A stretch of 64,000 nt of DNA from Pomacea canaliculata (GCF_003073045.1 NC_037598.1:981501-1045500), one strand, 5' to 3'; positions 1 to 14,399 are shown, counted from the stretch's first letter. Translations and numbers: made by a program. Notes: generated by a model from the sequence alone, not told the origin.

Positions 1-299
1 AAACAAAATTTTGTAATATGAAACAAATGACAGTTGTATAGTCTACAAAAGGTTTACAAACTCAAAGTTTTTATACGCGTTTTTCTTTTGAATGGTTGGT
101 TAACGGCACAGAGGCTAAAACTCTTGTCACCATGACAACATGTATATCTCTTTTGCTGAGACACCTGGCGCAGGATAACCGGTTGAATCATAATCGGAAA
201 TGAATCAATAAATGCTCTTTGTTGTGCCCTTTCTCTTCCACAGACCAAGCCTGGAAATAAATTAGCCTTATAAACAGCTGGTCCTAAAAGCATCTAGTC

Positions 300-3200
300 C
301 TGTGATGTGAACGAGAACTGGCAATCCTTAACCCTGATAGCCACCGCAAACAAGCACAACACCACTCAGAGCACAGCAGCATCTCATACAGTCCAAAGTG
401 AGTAACACAAATGAGGGTAGTTGGTTAATTATTCAGCACAAATGAATTGGGTAAAAACTATCACAGTTGTTATAGATTTTCGTAACAGTAAATTAAAAGA
501 GGCAGTAGAAAAGTTAGTATATTCATGTTTCAAATGGTAAATGCCTAAAAATTAAAAGACAAAACTTGTTTGTGCTGACAGCAAGCTTAATAGTATTCGT
601 CTGACATTTCATAATAGGATTCTCACATCAATGTCACTTGCTTAATTAGCTACATTCCAATATTACATCGTGAGTATAAAAGCGAGGATGCATAAGCGCT
701 ACCTAAAAAAAACAACTGTTTACATTGTAAGCTTGAGCTTATTTGTCAGGCTTGGAGAAAAGTAGACTAACAGATACGAGCTGCAGCCTCGGGCATTGAT
801 TCTGAAGTAACAGCTAGCGGAGGAAACTTTATTCGTGTGAAGACTAGAACTGTTGTGGGATGTACATCATTAAATGTCAAAAAAGCTGTCACACAGTTAA
901 TATTGCTTTGTTACTGGAACGAATCGTAGAAGAAACAAAGAAATGTTCAGTGTAATGTTATGCATATTGCCTTCAAATTTCACCGTTATATATATATACA
1001 CTTGGCAATGTCCCTGCATATATATATGGAGAAAGAGCAAATAAAAAAGAACTAATACTTTCGATACAGTTTTGACCAACATTCCCCCGCCTAAACGCAC
1101 ATTTACACACACGCATACAATCACTCACATAAGCACGAGAGCACGCACACACACAAGAAATAGAGGTAACATACGTTTCCTAGCATTGAGGAGCCTGTGT
1201 GCATATCATTTAAGTACATAAAATTCATTGAGCAAAACACAAAAAAATAATCGTTTTTGTTTTCAACTTTTCATAGTTTAAAAAGCCCATCTAATTAATA
1301 AATTAGGCGTATAGTAAATGTAATCAATAAATATGCTGCTGATGGGTAAGTTACTGTGCATTTTTGGTTGAAACGAGTGAAAACGACTTTATTTTCTCAA
1401 CACGTTTCAACGATTGTGTCTACTTCTGCTACATCGGGATGAAAGATGTTGATAGTAGCAGCCGACAGATGTTCTCTCCGCCAGCCCACAGCTAACAGTG
1501 GAAGAGTCAGACACAAACAGACCGTGTAGAACTCTGTCACCCATTTAGCAAACTAAGTCACGCTTCACTTTAATTGGTTTGCTTTGTTTGCTCTCTCCGC
1601 TACCTGACAGTAATACTTGGGCAAGAACAGGTACCCGTGAAAGTTACTAAGGACATCTTTTTAAATTTAAATCACTCTTTCATCAGATGTTTCGAAATGT
1701 TAATAAAATCGTAAAACTCGTAAAAGACACCAACAGTAAAGAATTCAGCAAAACCATGGTCACACGCTCCCCCCCCCCCTTTTTATGTTTGGTCTGGTTT
1801 GAGCATGGCACTAAAACAACTGCTAAATTCTGATTAGATATTGCCATAAGACACCGACCTAAACAAAACACCTTCATTCCTCTTTAGTTCTCTAAAAGTC
1901 ATGAACAATGAAATGTCCATACGTTGGACAGCCAGTAGAAAGCATGTAGAGAACAAGTTACTTGGCTTTTAAAGTGTAACATGAGTGCAATATTTTTTTA
2001 TGATCGAGTTAAGTTCATTTTAAAATAATAATTCCCAGGATATGAGTACATAAACATGCTAAGTGTTGAAGATACAAGCCTTCAAACATCTGCATTCTCA
2101 CCTGCCCTTGGGAAAGCAGAAGAAAATTATTCTCCGTGACTGGAGAGCTTCACTGTGTGTAAGTAGCATTTGTAATAACGAGTGTGACTCAATACAGCAA
2201 ATCTGCTCACGTCTTCGAATCAAATGAAGAAACGACGCTCAGGTTGCCGCAGTCGTAGTAAGAAGCAATTTTACTTAGAAAATGAAACAGTTGATTTGTG
2301 AATACAACCCTACTGATTTGAACTTTATTTAGAAGCTTCGACTGAAGTTTAAAAAAATTAAAAGGTCTAAACCGATAACTCAACAGAATGGTAAGTAAAT
2401 CTTCTCTATAGAAATTTAATGGACAACAATCACAGACATTGCAGCCTACGTTGTATTTTTGATTCTGCTAGTAAGCTGGCACATTTCAGTTATTTTTTAT
2501 GTGTATCATTGTTAACAAAATATAAGCACCGTTCAAACGTGCGTTTGCCTGAGATGAGTTTCTGTAATTCTTTTGATACTATAGTTAATTTTCAGCGTTG
2601 CAGTTTTATTTTATAATTACAACTGACTGCTTATCGTGACTTTTTATCAATAAAAATATAATACAGCATTATAAAAATTTGACACATATTTATCGATGTA
2701 ACAATTGTATTCTTCCTCATTTACCTGCATGAGCAATTTACTATACGTCTGTTCCCCCTCAATACTATTTTTAGCTGTTCCAAGTACGTACATCAACGGC
2801 GCCCTCACACTGTCAGTTGTTTTTAGCATTATGCTAGATGAGAATGATGTTTGTGAATGTGTCACTTGTAGACCGGGTGTACAAAATGTCAACGTTGGTG
2901 CTTAATCTTTAATCTTTTTACCAGCAGTCGTAGTTGGTTTTAACAGCTCGTGCTGTTGTAAGAAGATCTCATCGTCTTACTGAAAGTCCAAGACTTGTTT
3001 GTAAGTGTAAGACTGGATAACAATCGATTTTAAAAGGTTCGTTCACACGGCACGTTTGAACAAAGCAGAGATTTGAATATATATATCTATGAACAATCAA
3101 TACACTGGCTTGTTGCTATTACCTGTAGGATTTTATAAATGAGTAAAAAATAACGCCATCTGAGTGTCAAAGAGAACATTCAGCAACAGCACATTTTGTC

Positions 3201-3900
3201 CTGGTCTCTTTCCTTTTCCCGAGGATTGAGTCTTTTCTCTTTGAATTCAGCTAACGACGACGACGCTATTTTTAGAAATACTTCGCTTTTGTCACTTCCT
3301 GTTTTTTTGACAAATCCAGGTGTGAGAAAATCATTAATATTATATCCCTCGTACCTCTTCGTCAAAACAATGCCACGAATTTTTGTTTTTTTGAGGTGAT
3401 GCTGGAGGATCTATTTCGCTAAGCTCTCGTGTTGGCTTTTAATAGTCGAGACACACTGACCGAAATACTACGTTTCCTTCCATTAGATGACACACGCGAA
3501 TATCAATACTTTATACTAATCTCAAAATTACCCTTAATCTTAATTTTTATATCAAATTTCTAGTCCTAACCTTAACACTAGTAACGCTAGTTGTACAGTA
3601 CGTAATTAGCTAAAAATAATATAAAATATCTAGAACAAATGAAACGTACAATTTTACTCAAAGAAAGGTAACGAGATAATAATAAAAATAGATAATATAA
3701 GTTTAAAACTCGCTCTTCTTCATGTGGTACAGTTATTTCATAAAATAGTGCAACAGTTAAGCTAAATAATAGTAAAGAAGTCAACAAGTCGCTTAAACCC
3801 ATAGGAAAAGAGAAATCGTGAATACAACAAGCCTCAAGCAGCACGTTACTAAATTCTAGTCAATGTGAGCGTCAACAGACCTCCATTAAAGTGGCTGAAA
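300..3900. other. Probable intron 1 of copy C; no supported gene
   Basis: I see no coding exon on either strand. Positions 54-300 resemble intron 1 of copy B. A short stretch near 3540-3600 resembles the flank seen near 13890 and 31200. The block at about 1455-1540 resembles 23880-23965, both with GTAGCAGCCGACA followed by GTGGAAGAGTCAGACACA, and is a dispersed repeat of unknown type. The remaining roughly 3 kb is extra relative to copy B. Confidence 0.5.
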
Positions 3901-3927
3901 TGCAACATAAAGTATAAATACACTTAC

Positions 3928-3976
3928 CAGAGACAAGAAGGATTGTGAAGACAGTCACTAGGAATATCGCCTGCAT
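3928..3976 (-). CDS. First exon of EB-like secreted protein, copy C (partial gene)
   Basis: The exon starts at ATG 3976 and reads MQAIFLVTVFTILLVSG before a GTAAGT donor at 3927, leaving phase 1. It is 49 nt, the same length and phase as the first exons of the paralogues at 14290-14338 and 31595-31643, and it encodes a near-identical signal peptide. No later exon is visible to the left. However, positions about 54-300 match 30840-31140, which lies in intron 1 of copy B, so this window probably ends inside intron 1 of copy C with exon 2 just beyond the left edge. Intron 1 would then exceed 3.9 kb, against 951 nt in copy B. The promoter upstream is conserved, so the copy may be active, but the mature protein cannot be seen. 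Confidence 0.75.
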
Positions 3977-4039
3977 TTTCGTGTGTCTCCTTACTTTTGG
4001 ATGATGTCGCCCGGCGCTGACTGGCCTTGTGGTGGAGAT

Positions 4040-4145
4040 TGAAGCCTTATATTCCAGTTCACCTTAGCAGCTAAACGTGTTGACACAAACTGAAACCATG
4101 GTGTGTTTCCATGTGCTTGAGAGGAGCTGTGCTGATTGGTCAAGT
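4040..4145 (-). promoter_or_regulatory. Core promoter of copy C
   Basis: On the minus strand a TATA-like AATATAAGG (about 4046-4054) lies roughly 70 nt before the ATG. A CCAAT box within CCAATCAGCACAG (4135-4139) lies about 85 nt further upstream. A GTCAGCGCCGGGCGACATC block follows the TATA motif. The same three elements, in the same order and spacing, precede copies A and B. Confidence 0.6.
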
Positions 4146-4719
4146 CTTTGGCAAACACTTCTACATATTGGCAGTGTGAAGCAATGCTTTGGGTGAGTAT
4201 AGAATCATTATATATTTCCAGCTTACACCTCCTGACGTCAAGACAAAATTGCTATAATATTGTTTCTTATGGTTTTATCATCTTCTTAAATTGCATTGTT
4301 TTAAATGGCAGTACTCCACTTGCTAAAAAAAGAAGTCATGAAAACGCATAACAGAAAATAGTAGGCTCACACTCAGCACTGCACGCTGTAAAATATTGTA
4401 CTTTCCTTTACTCGATTTTAATATTCCTTTGAATGTTATATTAAATTTTTTACGGTGCCTAACCTTTGAAAGCAATTAGTAGTAGACCATACCCAGACAG
4501 TAACACTAAATGTGACCCGTCATGACAAAATAATTATTAATTCGCATATAGCAGTTTGTGTAGGATAGGCACGGAAAGGTACTTAGGATCAACTTTGTAC
4601 AATTTCATTTTTTATGTAAATGTATTTGTGTATACGTTAACCAGCATAATACCCTTTTCTCTTAAAACAGAAACAAGAAAGGTTCATAAAAAATTAATAA
4701 ACATACCCATAGGCGATTA

Positions 4720-7700
4720 GTCCGAATTTCCGCAGGAAAAAAAAGGACAAACAAAAAACCCGCTTAGCAACTAGCTGGTGGTGAGGAAACTTGCTGCTGC
4801 CGTGTGTCTTTCCTCATTCGAATAGCTCCGTAAAGCGAGCGAATGGCAAAAAAGCATTTAACTGATGGCGAAGAATTATTACCTTTATTTAGTTCCAATC
4901 AATCTTGGACTCGTATTCTGACCTGTCAAAGCACGGAAGATAAATTACAGAGGGATTTTCTAAAGTTGACAGTTATGACGACAAGGAGACCAACCTTGAT
5001 GAATAAATAAGGGGAACATATTTCAGAGAATAGTAATCAAAGATGTTGATGCGCCTCTCACTTAATTCATCTTTTGAACGGTGAAGGGTAACACGTTTCT
5101 TATTGTTTCTTTTGTTGTTTTTTCTGAGTGTGCATGATAATTAAAATGAAATGTAAAATACTATCAACTTTCAAATATTAAATACTATGTACATTTTGCT
5201 GATTTGAAATGATGCCCCCTTATGTGTTTTGTCTTTATGCAAAATTTGATAAAAATTCAACGATTTAAAGTACACATTACAAAGGGAAATAAAACATTAG
5301 AGGTACCGCTAAGAAATAGTTCTCACTTGCTTTCTCAAAAAGGGCAGCTGTAGTACTTGCACATTTCAAACCTGCATAACTCACTCAAATTTGGGGCTAG
5401 AAAAATGTTTTATATGGAAAATAAACTCAAGACCTATAAATTTTAGTCATATAAAATTTAGACAGTGAAGACTTATTATGTGATGATGGGTTATACATTT
5501 TTCAGGTGAAAAAGTTTAACTTGTAAGTAAAGTTACTTATAAATTGTCGTAAACAACCAAGTAGAGACTGACAACTTCTTCTACATCACACTGTTTAGTT
5601 TTACCTTTTAGCTACAAAAATTAATCGCAGTTGAAAATGTCTGGTTTACGGAGCTATGTGGTCTGTCGTTGATCAGATACGCTAATGCATTGCACCTACT
5701 TTTCTTCTTTTTTACTCATTTATTCTGCTTTAGTAAAAAACTTTCTTTGCAATGTTTTTATGTAATATGTACTTGTTTTGCATATATATATATAATCTTA
5801 TCTTTTTATGAGATTCGTAAATGTTGTCTTGGGTGCATTTTATAACTGGTTTTTTATTTCCATTTCTATAAAATAAAAAACACATTAGTATATAACTGAA
5901 GAAATTACAGATTGTGGGCTGAGAGGTGCAATGTCGTGAATCAAGGAAACGATTGTAAGTGCAAACTCATTCAACTAATAATCGTAGTCCCCACTACACC
6001 AGTTTTCAAGGATGCACCACAGAAACAGAAGAAAAGTATCAGTGGATTAGTGTCTGAGTCACAAAAGGCTTAAAAGCTGCATAGTGACTGAGCTGAATGT
6101 GAGAGTTCACTTTACAACAGACATGTTTCTGCCTACCCTGTCGAGTGCTTTAGGGTCCTTTTTCTACCCCACAAACGATTACTACCGGACGTTTCCACCT
6201 ATCAACAGGTGACTGGCTCCAGGCAACAAAGGTCCGCTTCAGGGGCCGTCACTCTCTATAAAGAATCTGCCCATTGTAAACTGCACTCGAGTTATACACA
6301 GACTTTGTAACAAATGTTTTTAATATGTTGAAAGAGAATGTTTGTTTAGAGCGGGGATACAACAGAAAATAAGTTGATAAGCGCACTGATCATGTAAAAA
6401 AAAATGACGCTCGCGAAAGAGAATGTTTTCAACACTTAATCTAAGGAAAGGAAAGGGAGGAATACTGGTGTTTCACGCCGAAGCAGCAACTAAGACTACA
6501 TCAGTGCAAAGCAGGCAGCTCTGTAAACAGATGCATTCAGAGAAAAAACATCGTGACTGAGACGATAGCTGAACCCAGGACAGCCAATCCTCACTGTATT
6601 TGGTGACAGGCGCTAACCGTTGTGCCACCGAACAACCCGACAGACATCGACAGAACACGAATGACGAGTAATAAAAAACAAACACTAAAGACACAAAGAA
6701 GAATCAGTGAAAAAATAAGGATAGAGGGTGTCATAAATCTGCAGAGGAAGACGAGCAGGCGGACTAGTCAACTGACTATATTCCTAACTCATGACAGCTA
6801 TGTTGATTGGTGTAAGTAGTACTAAGTAATAATAATTAAGTAATAATTTTATAACACATTTAAAACATTGTTTTGTTACATTTTTCATTTATGTTACTTG
6901 TGATGTAATTTTTGTAGATACGTGCACACTTAGGAAAAAATTTTTTTTAAAACAAAACAAGTTTTTACAAATTTGTAGATATACCTTTACAAAAAAGAAA
7001 AAAAATCGTATATAATTTCCAATTTACGGAAATGGCCAACATAATTTATTTAGTCAGGTTTCTTTTCTTCTTCGAGGGCACATTAGTACTCTATTTCTAA
7101 GAGGACAACTCCACATACAAAGCTGTGGTATAAGAACTTCTCAAACAAGAGGATAAATGTTTATATTATGGTTACTGTTTGCACAGGTCAATAGTTTCAA
7201 CAATAACAAAATTCATCTCTAAAGGGCTTATTTTTCATCCATTGTTTTCACTCACGAGAGACCAGCCCGGCTATTATTTAACTGACCACTGCATGGGAGA
7301 TAACTGCCAGAAGAGGTAAACTATCCTTGAGTTGTTCTTGGTGCGCTCCCTTTCACGTCAGCGCTTCAATAACGTTTTCTAAAACTAAAGTAACTATTAA
7401 TATTTTTTCTTAGTAAGCATGACTCGCTATTATCACCACTTTAGTTTTACAGCATTACATGTACAGCCTTTAATGTCACTGTGAGTTTAAATTTATTTTT
7501 TTGAACAGAGAATGTGCAGTCGATGCGGACAAGTGTGTAGAGAGGGGGGATGAGGGAAGGATGGCACTTGTTGTTGACCTGTTTTTCTTGGAGACCTGCT
7601 TTCTTTTTGCTGAGTGCGGTTATGAAACTGACATTATTCTTAGTGTGTAGAATTGTTTATTGCCTGGACTGCTTTGTTGTAAAAGTCATTGTATTTCTAA

Positions 7701-8600
7701 TTACACTTGACGTTTTCTTGTACTTATTAATATACTTGCGGGAAGGGACGACCCAAACTGAAGTGATCTCGTGTTATTGATTTTGTAAGAATGCGCATGT
7801 CCGAGTGGAGGTCGTGACAGCAGTATTGAGTTCCATTTCAAGCTTTGTTATCTGTATTTGTATAACGGCTTTTTCAACCCCTCAAAGCAATTAAACCACT
7901 ACCACTGTTATTGTCTAGCTTTTTTGTTCTGTATGTGTGTGTGTGAATCGCTCGCGCGCACACACACACACACGTATAAGTCAGGGCAAACAACTACTTG
8001 TTAATCTTTTACATATTTGTCTCCTTGACACAAAAACTTTGTATTTGTCAATAGTTCTCGTTGTTTTTCTGACTTCTTCAGTAAGATTACAATTACAGCG
8101 AGATATAAATCATGTATACCATTCCAATTCTTTTGTCTTATCCAAGCAAATTTTCTACTCAATAATAATAATGTTTCTTTGAAGATTTCGCTGTTTTGAA
8201 TCTAAAGACACTAACCAGTAAATATAAATAAGCAGAGGACACCTACACAATTTCCGTCTCATGTAGAGACATCTGCAGTGATATCGCAAACTGTTCTGTG
8301 ACAATGAAGGTCTACATGGGTAAATTAGGTAACAAAGACTGGGAACTCTGTGTCTGTAGTTCTGGCTTTGTCTTTATTAAAAAAAATAAATACAACATAA
8401 AATATTGGTCAAGTCGCCCGCTTTACCATGCTTAGACAAGAGGTGGACTACTTTTAAGTGACTCACCTGTATATTATCGTATTCAGTTGCCTAACTAAAA
8501 CAAAATTATTCAAACATACACGTCTTCAAGCATATCCTGGACAAGAACACACACACATGAATACTTGTCCATGTAAAACAATGTTTAATAATAAAACAGG
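4720..8600. other. Intergenic DNA between copies C and A
   Basis: There is no gene I can support. The stretch is AT-rich and contains one tRNA-derived SINE-like sequence (about 6555-6640), a CA microsatellite near 7960-7972, and short non-conserved open frames only. Confidence 0.5.
6555..6640 (-). repeat. tRNA-derived SINE-like sequence
   Basis: On the minus strand a good RNA polymerase III A box, TGGCACAACGG (6617-6627), is followed about 40 nt later by a B-box-like GGGTTCAGCTATC (6564-6576). The spacing is typical of a tRNA head. The B box departs from GGTTCGANNCC, so this is an aged copy rather than a working tRNA gene. Confidence 0.5.
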
Positions 8601-9502
8601 ACGGAGTGTAATTGTTACATTCGCTAAGTCCAAACAAAAGGCGCCGTTAGAGTACAGACATCGCACTGTAATTATCATCAATTAAAAGTCTAAATAATAA
8701 AAAACGAGGAATGAACTACTGAAATGTGGGAAAAAGAAAGTTTTTACGGAAAAATTCAAACTACAGGTAACAAGTAAAATCTTTTCAATGGAGGCCCATT
8801 ACTTTCGCCAGACGATAACGTCTGGTTCATACAGTGAAGATGCAGGAGAGAGAGAGAGTGAAGAAACAAAGGAGAAGAAAAGGGTGTGAGAGAGGAGAGA
8901 ATAAAAGACAGAAGTGTGAAAGGAAAATGCACATCACGTAGAGCCTCCATTAAAGAATTTTTTTCTTGAAGTAATTCCGAGCAAACCTGTTGTTTTGCTC
9001 AACAATTGGACTCAGACTAACCTATGAAATATATTCGAAAGAAAAGTAACAATGTGCACACAAAAAAAGGAGAGCTCTTCGACTGTGTACTTCAACATTC
9101 CCAATTTTTTATATTACCAGGTCAAAATGAAAGTTTGTACTTCAGATGATAGAATCAATTTTACACAATTCGTCAGCAGTTTAATACTATAAAACAAAAG
9201 GTCATACTGGGTTTGTTACCTCACAGTACCTGTCTATGGGCTGGTAAAAAACTACTTCCCATTTATTTGGCTTCTCCGGTCTAATATCTCTCTATTTAGA
9301 AAAAAAAAATTTCTTCTTTTTCCTCTCTTCCTTTCAAATAAAATTGAGAACACCTTTTAAAAGTTTTACATTCTTTGCTTGAAGTTTTCAATTTTCCGAC
9401 TAATTCCTATGTTGGTGAAAATGTGGAAAGACTACAGTCGTAGAGGACGAGTGAGCAAAGTCCATTTTCGGTCTGGGGGTTGAAGTGGGAGGTCAAAGGG
9501 TG

Positions 9503-12500
9503 TCATGGCAGACTGAAGGTCACCAAAAATGTGATGATGCTGCCGGTGAGGAGCCAGGAGGACACAGACTGGGGAGCAACTCCGCCTGTCAAAAGCACAA
9601 AATGTAAAAGTTTAAGTGAAGACGTCTTTCGAGAGGGACATTCTATGCCGTGAACAAAATGTTAAAAATTCCATAAAAACATAATAAAACATATACACTA
9701 TACACACTGTTACATGTTCACAATCGAAGCATTTTGTAAGTTTATTTGTAAAAAATATTATTTAATGTTACTTATGGTTATTTATACATCTTAAAATACT
9801 TATACAATAATTTTATACTCATTTTTAAAACGTAGCATGTAATTGATATGGAATATTTATTATGTATCTTATGTTAACTTTCTACCAATGTTTCGTGAAA
9901 ATAGACATTGGTTAGAAACAAGGAAATTAAGCATTTATGTGAGATACTTACTACACAAGCCAGACGTTTGTGCAGTGTACCCGGTACCACACGTGCACTT
10001 CAAGGTGCCGGTGACGCATGTCGACTGTGAAACACAGTTAGTGGAACCAGAAGTACAGGTCTGTCCAGCTTTGATTTCTAGAAATACAAACATGAACAAA
10101 ATGTAATTGATATTCTTGTCTACGTGTTGAGAATGAAGAAGAAATGCTTCTAGCGTTAATCGGTTGCCACAGACATACTTTGCGTCTACCTTATATAGCG
10201 CTCACATGGTTGTTGACACACATAATAAAAAAAACAAACAAATATAAACAAGCACGTATTTTTGGAATATATCAAGTTTCATAATACATGATATGTGCAT
10301 GTTCAGTTATGTAAAATATTCAATATCATCATTTTCTTAACTCAGAGGCAGTTATTTATTTTAGCTTTATGTAAATATTAATAACAAAACTTTTCGTTGA
10401 ACAAATAAGTAATTTTTCAATTTTGTGTACAATGATTAACGATAAACGTAGAGTAAATACGAGATAAGCTAAATGTAAGCAATGGAGTTTGAAAATAATA
10501 AATTGAACAATAATGTGAAAGTAATACAGGGAATAAATAGATGATGTGACGAACGAACAATTACTACATCTAAACACAATGAAATATTGTTGCTCCTAGC
10601 ATTTTCTTCAAAGACAAAGGAAGACGACAACCGACTACTCACTGCACATCGATGACTCGCAGACGACAGTGGCATCAGCGCAGCTTCCATCTGCTTTGCA
10701 GGCTTCACCAGCGGCTCCGCTTGTTGCTGCAAACAAACATTTTATTAGATTCTCATAAAATTGCCTGTTCATTACTAAAACAGAAAAACAAATTCTTCCT
10801 GCTTTCGACTATTGTGTGCATCAGCTAAAGTACAGACTAGTGAAACCGTGGTCCGCATAGTAGATGGCATGAGTTCAGTTTACTGCCTTCCTCTCCTATG
10901 GTTCGTCTCTGCTACCATATATTTACTAAACTATGTGAGTTTACTATGTTTAATGCCTCTGTCACGTGTACAATCCCAGCCTGCCAGGAACTGCAGTCCT
11001 CTGAGTAATTTAGTATAACCTGTGCATGCCTCGTAAACTCTCTCATGACACGAGTGTGTATATGTGTATGTGCGCGCGCATGTGTGACGTGTGTGTAATC
11101 AAATAAAAAAATTACAGTTGTCTGAAGCTTAACTTCTTGACTAAAGTTCACAAATATGATGTTTATGTCTCACTCCCATTTGAATACAAACCGGCTGTTC
11201 AATTATTTCCGAATCAAGGCTTTATTTAAGTTTATCGGTCACAAACATTATTGTTATGTCCTCTACTCAGTGTCTTGTATTACTGACAGTCATGCTTTTC
11301 ATTTTTACATATTTATATAACAATTCCTTACTCGTTTTCATGTACAATAGCTTGTAAGGTTACTTATAGTTAATATTTTTTCTAAAAATAGTCTTCCAGT
11401 TTCTCTAAAGACAATGAGAACAAAGATAGTTTGTAAACTCTATGCGTGGTGAAAGTGGAAACTAATGAAAGACCATATGAAATACCTACTACACACGCCA
11501 GTTAGTGCAGTGTAGCCGGTATCACACCCGCACGTCACGCTGGCGCCGGTGGCAGGGCAGGTCGAGTGTGAAACACAGGAAGTGGAACCAGCAGTACAGG
11601 TCGCTCCAGCTTTGATCTCTAAAAATACAAACGTGTGCATAAAAGTATAGTTTACATATTTATATATGTATTTAAAATGAAGAAGAAATTTTTCTAGTCT
11701 TAAATGATTGCTCTAGACATACTTTGTTTTTATCTCATATAACACGCACATATTTGTAGAGATATAATAGATATAATATATAATGCCAATAGATGCATAT
11801 GTACACAAGTATAAATAGACTGTTTGAAGCAATGATATGAAAGTAAAGTAAAGAGACCAGCCAATAATTATAAAATCTAAACAATTAATGTCCTCCTTTA
11901 AGCCCTTTCTTTAACTACTTACTGCAAGTATTGGATTCGCATACTGAAGTGGGGTCAGTGCAGGTACCATCGTCTTTGCAAGCCTCACCAACGTCTCCGA
12001 TGGCTGCAGCAGCTGTCAACAAACATTTTTACCAGATTCTCATTAAGTGCCTCTTTTATATTTTGAACAGGAAAGCGAATTCTTCATGAGATAAAGTAGC
12101 ATCCTGTTTGTAAGTTCTATGTTTGATTTGTCTAAGTTGGATTTACTATTTGCTTTTCTCACACTTTATTTGTACATTGGTCTTTCCTTTTTCCTGTCCT
12201 TTTTTTTCTCCTCTTTTTTGTTTCATGGCAGCCATCTGAAGGATTAGAGTACAGATGGTTGAAGTTGTTGTCTGTATATGAAAACTGAGTATGAAGGTGC
12301 ATGGGGTAGCATACTTCCTAGAGTTGACCCACGGAATAAACTTTTTTCTGTAGATGGTGCGTGTGCGTATGTGTGCTTAAGAGTGGGGGCATTGCTGTTG
12401 TTGTTAATAAATCAATTTGAGTATCAGTTTTATAATAAAGTTCTTTGTTTCAACCATTTCACTACTGCCGCTTGTGTCACTTTTAGTATAGCTAGAATTG

Positions 12501-14338
12501 CGGGCGCGCACGCACACACCTTTTAACCTTAGATGAACCCTGCGATAAAAAAATTCCAGTTCCAACAACAAACAATAGACGAAAACTTCCCAGAAACCAT
12601 TAAAACATTATATAAACATTCAAGAACCCTTTATAAATGTTTATAAAATGTTTAAATCCTATCAGGGTTAGAAACTTGAAATATGTGCGATGCGTTAGAT
12701 GAAGATCAATCGAATCACTTTAAAACGAGGAGAATCGTTTTAGTAATGTGTTAGATAGGAGATTGTTAACTGTGACACAAAGTGCTTGGTGAATCCGTTT
12801 TACCGGTAGACTTTTTGGTGGGAAAGAGGTAGAAAATTTACTCAAACCCGGAATAGTGAAGGAAGACGTGTCACAACATGTTAATGTCCTGAGTTGAGAT
12901 TAGTGTATAGTACAGGGTAGTGGCCATCGACGCTGGATGCGGCGCGGTACTGACCCTGGGCGGATTAACCTCGCCGAGATGAGGTATCACATCTTTTTCT
13001 TTTATTGTTTATGAAATTGTAATAGACCTCATGTATGTTTCAAAGTTGTAAACACGAACATTTGAGAGAAAGATGTGTGGATTAGAGAATATGGTTTAGA
13101 CATTGTAGTATAGTGCAACGTCGAGTTACAGGTTTTCATTGAATGGGCTGAAAGAACTGGAGTTCTTCTGGATGAGGAAGAATCGCCTCCCAGGACCATT
13201 CCTTGATCGCCTTTGGTCCAGCACCCAGCAGCACGTGGGCTAGGAGTTCCGTGACCTCACCGCGGATTACCTCCCCTGTGACCCCGAACACAGCCTGACG
13301 ACACGGCCAGTGTGTACGGCCCTTCTCTATGTGTGTATACTTGTGTTACTGAAGCTAGTTGACTGGACATGTGGAGGGCGACAACCCTAAGATAACAGGG
13401 ACGAGGAACTGTGAGTAACGTACTCAACAAGTGCATGAGAGCGGTTTGTTAGGTAATAGAACTGGAACCTCGTTGTTTAACAGAAGAGAGTGCGAATAAT
13501 GTAAATCTTCATACTTGGGTTGTAAGAGTAGACTATGTTGAGACTGATCGGGAATTGCCCCGGATGTAAATATTGCCTGTATCGTTGAGATTTTCGTCAC
13601 TTTTAGGTGTGGACGATATTTGTGTCTGTAAAGTCCTGAGCCACTCGATAAGCAAATGAAAATGATGATGTTGGCAGTCTCAGGCAATCGTTCTGGTGTG
13701 TCTTGAAACAAACGAGCATTTGTCTGATGTGAGTGATGTTGAGCCACCTGTGTCGGGACACTGTGTAAGCCCATACGGAACTCAACTAATAGGCATGCGG
13801 AAAACATTCAGCATATTTATTTCAGTTTCAAGACAATATGTCCGGATGCTCTTGTTTGTTTCGAATTCATCATCAACGTCAATAAGACTGAAACCCTAGC
13901 CATAATCCAAATGCTAATACCAAAAAAAACGCGCTGAATTATACAGTAACATAGATGTACACCCGGATGTAATGAGCTAAAAAGAAACACAAAAATATAA
14001 CGAAAAAACAAAATACACACATGTATTTAAAAAATAACATGATTATGATAAAGATCGAAAACATGACTCTAGAATAAGGACAATCGCTTTTATTGCGATG
14101 CTAGAATGGGCCCATTAACAATTAGCGTCTACAGTTATAAGCTACACAATACTTTGGTAATCACTCACCACAAGAACAGAGAAATCGCAACCAGAACAAG
14201 CCACAAGGTTATACGTTGTACAGTCAAAATGAGCCTCACTGGAAATCTTCGAAGGTACTAAAGAGTAAAATAAAGTATAAAAGTCTTACCAGCCGCAAGA
14301 AGACAGGAGAAGACAGTCACTAGGAGTATCGCCTGCAT
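9503..14338 (-). CDS. Secreted, probably GPI-anchored EB/EGF-like cysteine-rich protein, copy A
   Basis: Six exons join in one frame: 14338-14290, 12012-11923, 11618-11490, 10726-10643, 10077-9952 and 9585-9503. They total 561 nt (186 residues plus stop), and every intron is phase 1. The order is a signal peptide (MQAILLVTVFSCLLAA), a four-Cys module (exon 2), a six-Cys EGF-like module opening with KIKAG (exon 3), a second four-Cys module, a second six-Cys module, and a hydrophobic tail ending SIITFLVTFSLP. Each four-plus-six pair resembles the EB module family of invertebrate extracellular proteins. The tail has no cytoplasmic residues after the hydrophobic run, which suits a GPI signal, probably cleaved near the Ser-Gly before VAPQ. 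An AATAAA signal lies at 9262-9267 on the minus strand. The function is unknown; binding or adhesion at the cell surface or in mucus is inference. Confidence 0.85.
12013..14289 (-). other. Intron 1 of copy A
   Basis: This is the 2.28-kb intron between the signal-peptide exon and the first Cys module. It has no counterpart of copy B's extra module exon. About 13850-14010 matches 31200-31320 in intron 1 of copy B. A GC-richer stretch at 12900-13420 is unexplained; the 127-codon minus-strand frame at 13424-13807 shows no conserved motif. Confidence 0.5.
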
Positions 14339-14399
14339 TGTCCTTGTCTTTCTCTTGCTTGATGTCGCCCGGCGCTGACTGGCTTTGGGGTGGAGCTTG

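Noticed and set aside
12905..12990. Possible tRNA or SINE at GGGTAGTGGCCATCGACGC
   Set aside because: It begins like the 20530 sequence, but no B box follows at a proper distance and no cloverleaf can be drawn.
13424..13807. 127-codon minus-strand open frame in intron 1 of copy A
   Set aside because: It has no recognisable domain, and other long frames overlap it on both strands. It has no splice context that fits copy A.
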